Shown: positions 1 to 5,756 of the stretch, one piece after another
Numbering within the stretch: the stretch's first letter is position 1
Layout: each line of letters starts with the position of its first letter
From: UKL13-2 sp043768625
GTDB taxonomy: Bacteria > Pseudomonadota > Gammaproteobacteria > Burkholderiales > Usitatibacteraceae
Reading direction: 5' to 3'
Length of the DNA: 5,756 bases
Assembly: GCA_043768625.1 (NCBI GenBank)
Contig: JAYVKG010000162.1
Location: forward strand, 1 to 5,756
The notes under the pieces: generated by a model
Databases searched by the model: none
What the model saw: the letters and a program-made list of their open reading frames with translations, nothing else
What the model was told of the DNA's origin: nothing
Made by a program: the position numbers and the translations under genes

Positions 1-1
1 G

Positions 2-1333
2 TCGAAATCTCGGCGCGACGGTCTGTTGATCGCTGCAGAGCGAACCCTGGAAAATGGATTGCGTGTTGAGCTTGGCATCCGTCATGCGAAAGAAACCCAG
101 GTGACGCAGATTCCAGGTACTGACACAATTCCCAGTGAGTTGACGGCTGTTCGCGCCAGAGTGACGGGCGATATCCCCGGACTCAAAGAGGCGACTGCCT
201 ACGTCGAAGCGGAAGTGGATGTTAAAGATTCCGCGCGCAAAATTGCAGCCATCGGGGGTGACTATCGCCTCGGCACCAGCAGTCGACTTTATGCACGGCA
301 TGAGTTCATTTCGTCGCTCACCGGCCCCTATGGTTTGAACAACCAGCAGCGACAGAATTCGACGGTTGTCGGCATCAGTACCGACTACATGAAAGACGGT
401 AATTTGTTCAGTGAGTATCGTATCCGGGATGCAAGTTCCGGTGGCGATGCCGAGGCGGCGTTAGGGTTACGCAACTTGTGGCACGTTTCGGATGGTCTTG
501 CGCTGACCACCAGTTTTGAGCGCGTGCATGCACTATCGGGCAAAGCAGAAAACGAGGCAACTGCCGCGACCCTCGGTCTCGAATACACGGCAAATCCGCT
601 CTGGAAAGGCTCGACAAGGCTTGAGTTGAGAAATGGATTTAGCAGCGATTCAATTCTCGCCACTGCCGCGGCAGCGTCCAAGTTAAGCCAGAATTGGACG
701 TTCCTCGGTCGCAACACCTATTCATTGATCAGGAACAAGGGACAAGGTACCGGCGAAAATGAACAAGATCGAATGCAGCTTGGATTGGCCTATCGCGATA
801 CGGAAAGCGATAAATGGAATGCGCTCGGTCGCGTTGAGCACCGTGTCGAAAACGACACCACCCAACCTGGAGTGGAGTTAAAGCGTACGGTTGAATTAAT
901 TTCCCTTCACGCCAATTGGCAACCGCGCCGACCGTTTACTTTCTTCGCTCGTTACGCCGCAAAGTGGACCAATGAGCAATCCAATGATTTGCGAACCAAA
1001 AACAACGCGCATTTACTGGCGGGGCGCGCGATCTGGGAGTTCGCGCCACGCTGGGACGTGTCATTGAACGCGTCGACCATGCTCGGCAGGAGTGTCCAAT
1101 CAAAATACTACGGCCTGGGACTGGAGCTCGGTTTTATGGCGATGGAAAATCTGTGGCTATCCGCCGGTTACAACTTGTTTGGGTACAGCGACAAAGATTT
1201 AACTGCCGGTGAATATACGAACAAAGGAACGTTTGTACGGCTGCGTTACAAATTTGATGAAGATCTTTTCACGCCGAAAAAGAACAAGTCCGAAAAAGTA
1301 AGCGCCGATACTGTCGGCGCGTCGGAAAAATAG
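2..1333 (+). CDS. C-terminal outer-membrane beta-barrel region of a large surface protein (5' partial)
   Basis: The frame is open from base 2 to the TAG at 1331-1333, giving 443 residues with no convincing start. The first candidate (TTG at 26) lies inside continuous barrel-like sequence, so the gene almost certainly begins upstream. About 23 short segments alternate hydrophobic and polar residues, many ending in aromatics, separated by turns rich in Gly, Asn and Asp. Examples are GLRVELGIRHAKE, NALGRVEHRVE, NLWLSAGYNLFGY and GTFVRLRYKFDEDLF. This is the pattern of an outer-membrane barrel, and the last strand ends in Phe (bases 1268-1270), as BAM substrates usually do. The order of motifs (LGLEYT, LGLAYRDT, LWLSAGYN, RLRYKFDEDLF) matches, from memory, the C-terminal barrel of very large proteobacterial proteins that often carry Ig-like or DUF11 domains further upstream. 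An unusual Lys/Ser-rich tail of 20 residues follows the last strand. The specific function is unknown; it could anchor or export a surface structure. Confidence is high for a barrel, low for a role. Confidence 0.82.
   Translation, partial: SKSRRDGLLIAAERTLENGLRVELGIRHAKETQVTQIPGTDTIPSELTAVRARVTGDIPGLKEATAYVEAEVDVKDSARKIAAIGGDYRLGTSSRLYARHEFISSLTGPYGLNNQQRQNSTVVGISTDYMKDGNLFSEYRIRDASSGGDAEAALGLRNLWHVSDGLALTTSFERVHALSGKAENEATAATLGLEYTANPLWKGSTRLELRNGFSSDSILATAAAASKLSQNWTFLGRNTYSLIRNKGQGTGENEQDRMQLGLAYRDTESDKWNALGRVEHRVENDTTQPGVELKRTVELISLHANWQPRRPFTFFARYAAKWTNEQSNDLRTKNNAHLLAGRAIWEFAPRWDVSLNASTMLGRSVQSKYYGLGLELGFMAMENLWLSAGYNLFGYSDKDLTAGEYTNKGTFVRLRYKFDEDLFTPKKNKSEKVSADTVGASEK
1302..1320. other. 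Perfect 7-bp inverted repeat near the end of the barrel gene
   Basis: GCGCCGA (1302-1308) and TCGGCGC (1314-1320) are exact reverse complements around a 5-base loop, TACTG. The structure sits inside the last codons of the barrel gene, 34 bases before the next start codon. On the + strand it is followed by GTCGG and A-rich bases, so it is not a classical terminator in that direction. Read on the - strand it is followed by TTACTTTTTC, which is more terminator-like. It might stabilise or punctuate the two-gene transcript, or block antisense transcription, or be chance. Confidence 0.35.
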
Positions 1334-1346
1334 AAAATCGGGACGC

Positions 1347-1349
1347 AGG
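1347..1349 (+). promoter_or_regulatory. Weak ribosome binding site for the repeat-protein gene
   Basis: The only Shine-Dalgarno-like core close to the ATG at 1355 is AGG, five bases upstream, inside GCAGGCGATC. A second purine stretch, GGGA at 1340-1343, is rather far away. The 21-base gap after the preceding stop has no room for a promoter of its own, so translation probably relies on the shared transcript and perhaps on reinitiation. The site supports ATG 1355, but GTG at 1358 immediately follows and would leave the signal peptide practically unchanged. Confidence 0.4.
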
Positions 1350-1354
1350 CGATC

Positions 1355-1435
1355 ATGGTGCATTCAAGTTTAACAACATGGCTTAGAAGCGGATTTATTG
1401 CCTTCGCGCTGGTATTTTCGCTGCAGGCGGAAGCG
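1355..1435 (+). other. Sec signal peptide of the giant repeat protein
   Basis: Residues 1-27 have a short n-region with Arg11, a hydrophobic core FIAFALVFSLQ (14-24) and the small-residue cleavage motif A25-E26-A27 before Gln28. The mature chain would start QVCATPG. The Cys lies at mature position 3 and lacks the L-x-x-C lipobox arrangement, so signal peptidase I rather than lipoprotein processing is expected. This places the protein in the periplasm or beyond. Confidence 0.88.
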
Positions 1436-4400
1436 CAAGTTTGTGCCACGCCTGGGAGCGCAGGAGCTGGGACGCCGACCGGCATTGTCAATAACTACTA
1501 TCAAGGCGGTAGTTTCCTCGGCGCGGGTGCCTCGACGTTAACGCTGGGTGCCGTTGACGGGCGTGGTGTGACCACCGCCGTCGTTGCCGGCGATTTGCTG
1601 TTGATCATTCAGATGCAGGACGGGACGATCAATAGTTCCAACAGCAGTTCTTACGGTAACGGCTCAGGCAGCGGCAACGGAACGACCGGCACGGGCAGCG
1701 CTGGTCTTTACGAATTCGTTCGCGTGAACAGTAACAGTTTAGGAACGATCAGTTTCTCTCCTGCGCTGACCAATACCTACACCCAAGCCGCGGCTGGCGG
1801 CGCATCGGGCCAGAAGACATACCAGGTCATCCGCGTGCCGCAATATACGACCGCGACTGCCTCTGGTGTGACTGCGCCTGCCTGGAACGGATTGACCGGT
1901 GGCGTGGTTGCACTTGACGTCCGCGACACGCTTACGCTTGCTGGCACCACGGTCGAGTCCGTTACAAACCGTTCTATTTTCGTCGCGGGCAAGGGTTTTC
2001 GTGGTGCGGCTGGGCGACAGTTAACAGGGTCAGGAAGCTCAAGCGATGATTACGCGACGGTTTCCACGCTGAACTATCACGGCGGTAAAGGCGAGGGTTT
2101 TGTGGGTACACCCCGGTGGGTGGCGATCAAGAACAGCGGATACGGTTCTGGCAACACCAACGCTATTACGTCTGCCGCCAACCAGACCATTCTTGACACG
2201 GGCGTTGTGGACGGTTATCCAGGCGGCTCTTATGCCCGCGGTGCACCGGGTAATGCCGGCGGCGGTGGAACCGATGGGCGTACCACCGGTACCGGCAATG
2301 ACGAAAACGCGGGTGGCGGCGGTGGCGGCAATTATGGCCCTGGCGGTCTTGGCGGCCGCCCATGGAATGACCCGCTCAAGGATACCGGTGGACGCGGCGG
2401 TAACGGCTATTCCGGGACGCTTGCTTTCAATCGCGTTTTCATGGGTGGCGGCGGTGGTGCAGGCGGGTCAAATGATGGTACCGCCGACGGCACCGCGTAC
2501 GGGAACCAGGGAATTGCTTGCAGCGTGGCTGGCGGCATGTGCTCTTCGGGAGCTGCGGGCGGAGGCATCGTGATATTGCGTGCGCGACTCATCACCGGTT
2601 CAGGCGTCATAGACGCGCGCGGTGCCAATGGCTACAACGTGCTGAACGATGCGGGCGGCGGTGGCGGTGGTGGCGGCTCGGTGGTCATTTACACGATCAA
2701 CGGTGGTAGTGATTCGGTCGATGTGTCTGGCGGCGACGGCGGAAATGCATGGAAGGGCATGACCGGTGTGGTTGGTGATCGGCACGGTCCTGGCGGCGGC
2801 GGCGGTGCCGGATTCGTTGCGTATTCGCCTTCCAGCATGAGTGTTTCCGCAACCACCAACGGCGGCGTGCCGGGACAGACGATCGCGAATCTGTCCAACG
2901 ACAATTACGGCTCGGATGGCTATAACGGCGGCATCGCCACTTTTCAAGCGCCCAACGCGCCCGGCGTGGCAGCCGGTGCGTTGTGTGATCCCAACCTTTC
3001 ACTTGGGAAGACCGACGGGGTTACGTCATTGACTTCGCCAAGCGCAACTACTTATACCTTTACTATATCCAACAGCGGGGTAGGGGGAACAGTTGGCACC
3101 ATCACCGTGGCTGATCAACTTTCAGCCGGCCTGTCGGTGGTGCCCGGAGCGCTTGCGTTGACCATGGGTTCGCCAACGTGGGCGTGTACCGCAGCCAATG
3201 CAACCGACATCACCTGTACGAGCAATGCCTCGATCATCGGCAGTGGAGGTACCGGCACCTTTTCGTTTGTGGTCGCGGTATCGTCTGCTAACGGCACCTC
3301 AGTGACCAACAAAGCGCGCGTCGGTGGTGGCGGAGATCCGAATAAGGTCGCGCCGACCCCGGCAACAGCGGCAGTCTGTACCGGCAACAACACACCAGCG
3401 GGATGCGCAATCGACATCGACACGGTCACGGCACCGATACTTTCGCTGACGAAGTCCGACGCCACCACGCGCGTGCTGCGCGGCGCAACCACGGCTTACA
3501 CATTGACCGTGACCAACAACGGTGCAGCGCCAACTTCTGGAACCATTCGAGTATTCGACGTGCTGCCGGTCGGGCTTACATTTTCCGGCGTGTCACCGTT
3601 CACCGTTAGCAATTTCACCTGTACGGTAACGGGTCAGAACATCAGTTGTGATCGAACCGTCGCAATCACCGCTGCCGGCAATGCGACGATCACGTTCAAC
3701 ACTTTGGTTGACGCGGCCGCACCCACTTCCATCACCAACCTTGCCAAGGTTGGCGGCGGTGGCGATCCGAGCAAAATTACGCTTCCTGATGCGGTCGCAA
3801 CGCAAGCCTGTCCTGCTCCTGTGTCGCCTGCGGATACATCATCCGATCCAAGCACCGGTTGCGCCGCCGATACAGACACCGTCGGCTATGTGAATCTAGC
3901 AATGTCCAAAGATGACGGTCAGCCTTTCATGAGTATCAATGGCACTACGGTTTACGTTTACACCATCCAGAACATAGGTACTGCGGCATCGATCGGCACG
4001 ATTAATTTTCGTGATGTGCTGCCAGTACCAATGAATTGGCCCGCTGTACTGATCAAGAGTGGCGCCAACGCTGTTGACTGGACGTGTACGCGTAACTCCG
4101 CGACCGACGCGTCTTGTACCTCGTCGGTGGCGATACCGGCTGGCGGATCTTCATCGTATTCGTTACTGGCAAATGTAGGTGCCGCCACTGTTGGAACGCA
4201 ATACCTGAATCGCGCTCGCGTCGGCGGCGGTGGCGATGTCACACCGGGGAAGACGTCTGCGCCAACCAACGCCGATGTTGCTGCATGTACGACCAACGAT
4301 AACCCGCTCGGCTGCGCGGTCGATTTGAACACCGCGCAAAATGCGGCCGAAATCAGGCTGACAAAAACCCATCCCAATCCTCAGGCGCACAGCCCGGGTG

Positions 4401-5756
4401 ACAATTTCATATTTACACTTGCGGTCATGAATGGGGGTGGGACTAGCTCGGGCGGCGCCAATACCGTCAGAGTCGTCGATGTGGTTCCAGCAGGTCTCAC
4501 CATCGGTGCGATTGCTTCGCCGGGTTTTACCTGTACGGCCGCTGGTCAAGTCATTACGTGTGACAACACCGCCGCCATCAACGCCGGTGTCACCACCAAC
4601 ATCACCATCAGCGTGACCGTTACCGCCGCCGCAACCAATTCGCTATTGAACGCGGCCAAAGTTGGCACCACTGGCGCAGATCCGCAAAACGCTACCCTAC
4701 CGACCGCCGCGACAGCGGGTGCGTGTACCGCAATTAACGTACCTGCTTTTGGCTGTGCGGCCGACCCCGTACCCCTTAACGCCAATTTGCAAGTAGTGAA
4801 AACTCAACGCGCCGGCATTACCGGTCCGTTTCAGGCGACACCTCTCACCGTGAGTCACGGATCGATCATTCAGTATCAGATCGCCCTGACCAACGCAGGA
4901 CCATCAGTGGTTAGCGGCGCGGGTTTTAACGACACCGTGCCGGGAAGTTTTTCAGGTATTTCCATCGTTTCGTCCACCGGTTCGGCCGGTGTCGCCGGAT
5001 GCGCATCCTCAATCGCGGGCAGTGTCATCACCACGACCACCACCACGCTGCCGAGCAACGGCACTTGTACGGTGTTGATCCAAGCTTCTGCTACTACCGA
5101 TACTGTCGGCGTGGTTAACACCGCGACCGTCGTCAAACCCGATGGTATCGCCGACAACACGCCAACGGACGACGCGTCTAGCGTGCAGACCATTATTCAA
5201 ACGCAGGCTAATCTGGATATTGCCAAGACTAACGGCGTAACCAAACTCGGCGTTGGAACCGCGACCATCTACACATTAACGGTGACCAACAACGGTCCGA
5301 ATGAATTTACCGCTGGCACGGTCGTCGATACTGCACCCACAGGCCTCACCTTTGGCACGTGGACATGTGCGGTGACAGCTGTCGGTGCGGTCGGTATGGT
5401 GACCACAGCCTGTGGTGCTGCAAGCGGCAGCGGAAACCTCAACACAACCGTCACAATGCAAAACGGCGCGGTGATTACCTACACGATCAACGCGACGGTC
5501 ACCGGCGCGGCAGCAGGGACAATAGCCAATTCAGCAAGCGTTTCTCCGCCCGTTGGCGTGGTCAATCCCGGTATTAACTGCGTCACAGGTGGTGGCATCA
5601 CCCGCACGTTTGTCAGTCCGACATGTACCAGCACTGACACGGATACCGTTAACCCGAGCGTCGCCAAGACCTTCGCTGCCGCCGCCATCAACGATGGTGC
5701 CACCACCAGCCTCATCTTCACCCTCACCAACAGCGGCTCCAATCCGGCCCAGAGCG
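1355..5756 (+). CDS. Giant secreted glycine-rich / DUF11-repeat surface protein (3' partial)
   Basis: The frame from ATG 1355 has no stop through base 5756: 1467 codons plus one base, so the protein is longer than 1467 residues. The start is supported by an immediate Sec signal peptide (Arg11, hydrophobic 14-23, AEA before Gln28). Residues 28-290 form an N-terminal domain without recognised catalytic motifs; it contains LLLIIQMQDG (from about 81), YEFVRVN (119), YQVIRVPQY (156), PAWNG and KGEGFVGTPRW (245). Residues 290-543 are glycine-rich, with Gly blocks at 302-305, 320-325, 364-368, 434-441 and 480-484. Six DUF11 (B_ant_repeat-like) units follow, each opening with a strand ending in Lys (552, 700, 852, 1004, 1149, 1291), with Y-T-[LF]-T-[VI]-x-N-x-G and a D-x-[LV]-P motif. 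A seventh unit begins at 1434. No enzyme signature was seen; Ala, Gly, Thr, Val and Asn dominate. The family is known for exported or surface proteins, so a stalk or adhesin-like role is inferred. The C-terminal anchor is off the window. It lies 21 bases after the barrel gene, probably in one operon. Confidence 0.9.
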   Translation, partial: MVHSSLTTWLRSGFIAFALVFSLQAEAQVCATPGSAGAGTPTGIVNNYYQGGSFLGAGASTLTLGAVDGRGVTTAVVAGDLLLIIQMQDGTINSSNSSSYGNGSGSGNGTTGTGSAGLYEFVRVNSNSLGTISFSPALTNTYTQAAAGGASGQKTYQVIRVPQYTTATASGVTAPAWNGLTGGVVALDVRDTLTLAGTTVESVTNRSIFVAGKGFRGAAGRQLTGSGSSSDDYATVSTLNYHGGKGEGFVGTPRWVAIKNSGYGSGNTNAITSAANQTILDTGVVDGYPGGSYARGAPGNAGGGGTDGRTTGTGNDENAGGGGGGNYGPGGLGGRPWNDPLKDTGGRGGNGYSGTLAFNRVFMGGGGGAGGSNDGTADGTAYGNQGIACSVAGGMCSSGAAGGGIVILRARLITGSGVIDARGANGYNVLNDAGGGGGGGGSVVIYTINGGSDSVDVSGGDGGNAWKGMTGVVGDRHGPGGGGGAGFVAYSPSSMSVSATTNGGVPGQTIANLSNDNYGSDGYNGGIATFQAPNAPGVAAGALCDPNLSLGKTDGVTSLTSPSATTYTFTISNSGVGGTVGTITVADQLSAGLSVVPGALALTMGSPTWACTAANATDITCTSNASIIGSGGTGTFSFVVAVSSANGTSVTNKARVGGGGDPNKVAPTPATAAVCTGNNTPAGCAIDIDTVTAPILSLTKSDATTRVLRGATTAYTLTVTNNGAAPTSGTIRVFDVLPVGLTFSGVSPFTVSNFTCTVTGQNISCDRTVAITAAGNATITFNTLVDAAAPTSITNLAKVGGGGDPSKITLPDAVATQACPAPVSPADTSSDPSTGCAADTDTVGYVNLAMSKDDGQPFMSINGTTVYVYTIQNIGTAASIGTINFRDVLPVPMNWPAVLIKSGANAVDWTCTRNSATDASCTSSVAIPAGGSSSYSLLANVGAATVGTQYLNRARVGGGGDVTPGKTSAPTNADVAACTTNDNPLGCAVDLNTAQNAAEIRLTKTHPNPQAHSPGDNFIFTLAVMNGGGTSSGGANTVRVVDVVPAGLTIGAIASPGFTCTAAGQVITCDNTAAINAGVTTNITISVTVTAAATNSLLNAAKVGTTGADPQNATLPTAATAGACTAINVPAFGCAADPVPLNANLQVVKTQRAGITGPFQATPLTVSHGSIIQYQIALTNAGPSVVSGAGFNDTVPGSFSGISIVSSTGSAGVAGCASSIAGSVITTTTTTLPSNGTCTVLIQASATTDTVGVVNTATVVKPDGIADNTPTDDASSVQTIIQTQANLDIAKTNGVTKLGVGTATIYTLTVTNNGPNEFTAGTVVDTAPTGLTFGTWTCAVTAVGAVGMVTTACGAASGSGNLNTTVTMQNGAVITYTINATVTGAAAGTIANSASVSPPVGVVNPGINCVTGGGITRTFVSPTCTSTDTDTVNPSVAKTFAAAAINDGATTSLIFTLTNSGSNPAQS
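1436..2221 (+). other. N-terminal domain of unknown function, upstream of the glycine-rich region
   Basis: Residues 28-289 precede the repeats and look like an all-beta domain. Visible landmarks are CATPG at the mature N terminus, NNYYQGG (47), GDLLLIIQMQDG (79), a Ser/Gly/Asn-rich loop at about 92-117, YEFVRVN (119), YQVIRVPQY (156), APAWNGLTGGVVALDV (from 174) and GGKGEGFVGTPRW (243-255). From memory, the same motif order occurs at the front of other proteobacterial DUF11 proteins, so it may be a conserved module rather than filler. No catalytic site is recognisable. Residues 182-217 already resemble one of the glycine-rich strand units found further on. Confidence 0.6.
2222..2983 (+). repeat. 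Glycine-rich region with poly-Gly blocks and three strand-turn units
   Basis: Residues 290-543 are dominated by Gly, with uninterrupted runs at 302-305, 320-325, 364-368, 434-441 (eight) and 480-484. In the second half a loose unit recurs: a Gly block, a hydrophobic strand (IVILRA at 405, VVIYTI at 443, FVAYSP at 487), a second short strand (SGVIDARGANG, DSVDVSGGDGG, MSVSATTNGG), then a loop. Spacing is about 38 to 44 residues. Similar 'Gly block / strand / ITGTIDASGG' patterns occur in large beta-helical surface proteins, so a flattened beta-helix with glycine turns is a plausible fold (inference). A C-x6-C pair (389, 396) sits just before the first unit. Confidence 0.65.
2984..3430 (+). repeat. 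DUF11-type Ig-like repeat 1 (residues 544-692)
   Basis: The unit opens with LSLGKTDG (Lys552), continues with TYTFTISNSG and VADQLSAGLSVV, and has the core Cys pair C611-x9-C621. It closes with KARVGGGGDPNK (Gly657-660), then a linker Cys pair C675-x8-C684 followed by ID-ID-TV. This is the DUF11/B_ant_repeat layout: a seven-strand beta sandwich joined by a structured linker. Confidence 0.82.
3431..3889 (+). repeat. DUF11-type Ig-like repeat 2 (residues 693-845)
   Basis: It shows LSLTKSDA (Lys700), AYTLTVTNNG, VFDVLPVGLTF and the Cys pair C756-x8-C765 in FTC/ISC context. It ends in AKVGGGGDPSK (Gly800-803). The following linker is longer than in repeat 1, with its two Cys about 17 residues apart, and ends in DTDTV. 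It is the closest to the textbook DUF11 sequence in this protein. Confidence 0.85.
3890..4342 (+). repeat. DUF11-type Ig-like repeat 3 (residues 846-996)
   Basis: It opens LAMSKDDG (Lys852), followed by VYVYTIQNIG and FRDVLPVPMNW. The core Cys pair is in WTC/ASC context. It closes with RARVGGGGDVTPGK (Gly957-960), where Val replaces the Pro of repeats 1 and 2, and a linker Cys pair ending CAVDLNTA instead of the usual D-TV. Confidence 0.8.
4343..4777 (+). repeat. DUF11-type Ig-like repeat 4 (residues 997-1141)
   Basis: It opens IRLTKTHP (Lys1004), followed by FIFTLAVMNGG and VVDVVPAGLTI, with the FTC/ITC Cys pair. The closing motif has drifted to AKVGTTGADPQ (residues 1101-1111), so the four-glycine stretch is lost. 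The linker still carries a Cys pair but ends DPVP. It marks the transition to the second repeat type. Confidence 0.78.
4778..5200 (+). repeat. DUF11-type repeat 5, divergent subtype (residues 1142-1282)
   Basis: It opens LQVVKTQR (Lys1149) with a longer first loop before IIQYQIALTNAGPS, then FNDTVPGSFSG. It lacks the VGGGGD closing motif and linker Cys pair, and ends NTATVVKPDGIADN and a DD-A-S stretch, a form common in other DUF11 proteins. Its two Cys are widely separated, around a run of six Thr (residues 1226-1231). Confidence 0.76.
5201..5653 (+). repeat. DUF11-type repeat 6 (residues 1283-1433)
   Basis: It opens LDIAKTNG (Lys1291), with IYTLTVTNNGPN, VVDTAPTGLTF, and WTC plus a second Cys before GAASGSG. 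It ends IANSASVSPPVGVVNP, followed by a linker holding two Cys (INC, PTC) and DTDTVNP. It keeps the linker Cys pair and D-TV ending seen in repeats 1 and 2 but not the poly-Gly motif. Confidence 0.8.
5654..5756 (+). repeat. Start of a seventh repeat, DUF7933-like (truncated by the window edge)
   Basis: Residues 1434-1467 read PSVAKTFAAAAINDG, then LIFTLTNSGSNPA. The P-x-[VI]-x-K-x-F opening with I-x-x-G-x-x-[ST]-x-L-x-F-T-[IL]-x-N resembles the DUF7933 type often found after or among DUF11 repeats, rather than another copy of repeats 1-6. Only about a quarter of the domain is visible. Confidence 0.55.

Noticed and set aside
26..28. TTG at 26 as the real start of the barrel gene
   Set aside because: Coding sequence of the same type is open to base 2, no ribosome binding site precedes it, and the protein would begin inside a barrel strand without a signal peptide.
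385..717. Minus-strand frames inside the barrel gene (385-717 and 408-617)
   Set aside because: The + strand frame shows clear barrel periodicity throughout this stretch, while the antisense translations show no known motif.
2..1333. A TonB-dependent receptor or classical autotransporter identity for the barrel
   Set aside because: No plug domain or TonB box is visible in the part seen. The strand number looks too high for a 12-strand autotransporter barrel. The missing N terminus prevents a firm family call.
1334..1354. A promoter or intrinsic + strand terminator between the two genes
   Set aside because: Only 21 bases are available, no -35/-10 pair is visible, and the nearby hairpin lacks a downstream T-tract on the + strand.
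2100..2573. A 157-residue + strand frame over the glycine-rich region
   Set aside because: It is out of frame with the main gene and low in complexity (Ala, Arg, Pro, Thr). Its opening stems from GGC/GGT repeats, and it has no domain or plausible start signal.
3320..4240. Recurring GGCGGCGGTGGCGAT-like segments considered as a CRISPR array or mobile-element repeats
   Set aside because: They are spaced by about 430-470 bases, in frame, and encode the VGGGGD motif at the end of each protein repeat. The sequence between them is homologous, not unique spacers.
3115..4549. Long minus-strand open frames under the repeat region (for example 3115-3492, 3958-4377, 4163-4549)
   Set aside because: They lie antisense to the continuous + strand frame. 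Their Val/Ala/Pro/Thr-rich translations are the reverse reading of ACC, GGC and GCC codons, and they recur at equivalent places in successive repeats. No ribosome binding site or recognisable domain was seen.

Overview
The window shows a two-gene block on the + strand that runs off both ends. It is typical of cell-surface loci in Gram-negative bacteria, most likely Beta- or Gammaproteobacteria. That placement is inference, from three things: a C-terminal outer-membrane barrel of a type I associate with very large Burkholderiales/Xanthomonadales surface proteins, a Sec signal peptide ending AEA|Q, and a moderately GC-rich composition. No RNA gene, insertion sequence, CRISPR array or phage gene was seen.

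Bases 2-1333 encode the C-terminal 443 residues of a larger protein. They consist almost entirely of alternating amphipathic beta strands, closing with a Phe-terminated last strand and then a lysine-rich 20-residue tail. After 21 noncoding bases, a second reading frame opens at ATG 1355 and stays open to the last base (5756) without a stop: 1467 full codons plus one base. This is the dominant gene of the window. Its layout is: signal peptide (residues 1-27); a conserved-looking N-terminal domain of unknown function (about 28-290); a glycine-rich region with poly-Gly blocks of up to eight residues (about 290-543); six complete DUF11-type Ig-like repeats of about 147 residues (544-1433); and the beginning of a seventh, different repeat that resembles the DUF7933-type 'P-S-[VI]-x-K-x-F' domain (1434 to the edge).

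The two genes are probably co-transcribed. A reasonable inference is that they form one surface system, with an outer-membrane barrel protein and a giant exported stalk-like repeat protein made together. Direct partnership (secretion, anchoring or scaffolding) is not shown by the sequence. The missing 3' end of the second gene, where an anchor or sorting signal would lie, is the most informative part not seen here. Most other open frames in the window, including long minus-strand ones under the repeat region, are by-products of the GGC/ACC/GCC-rich coding sequence.
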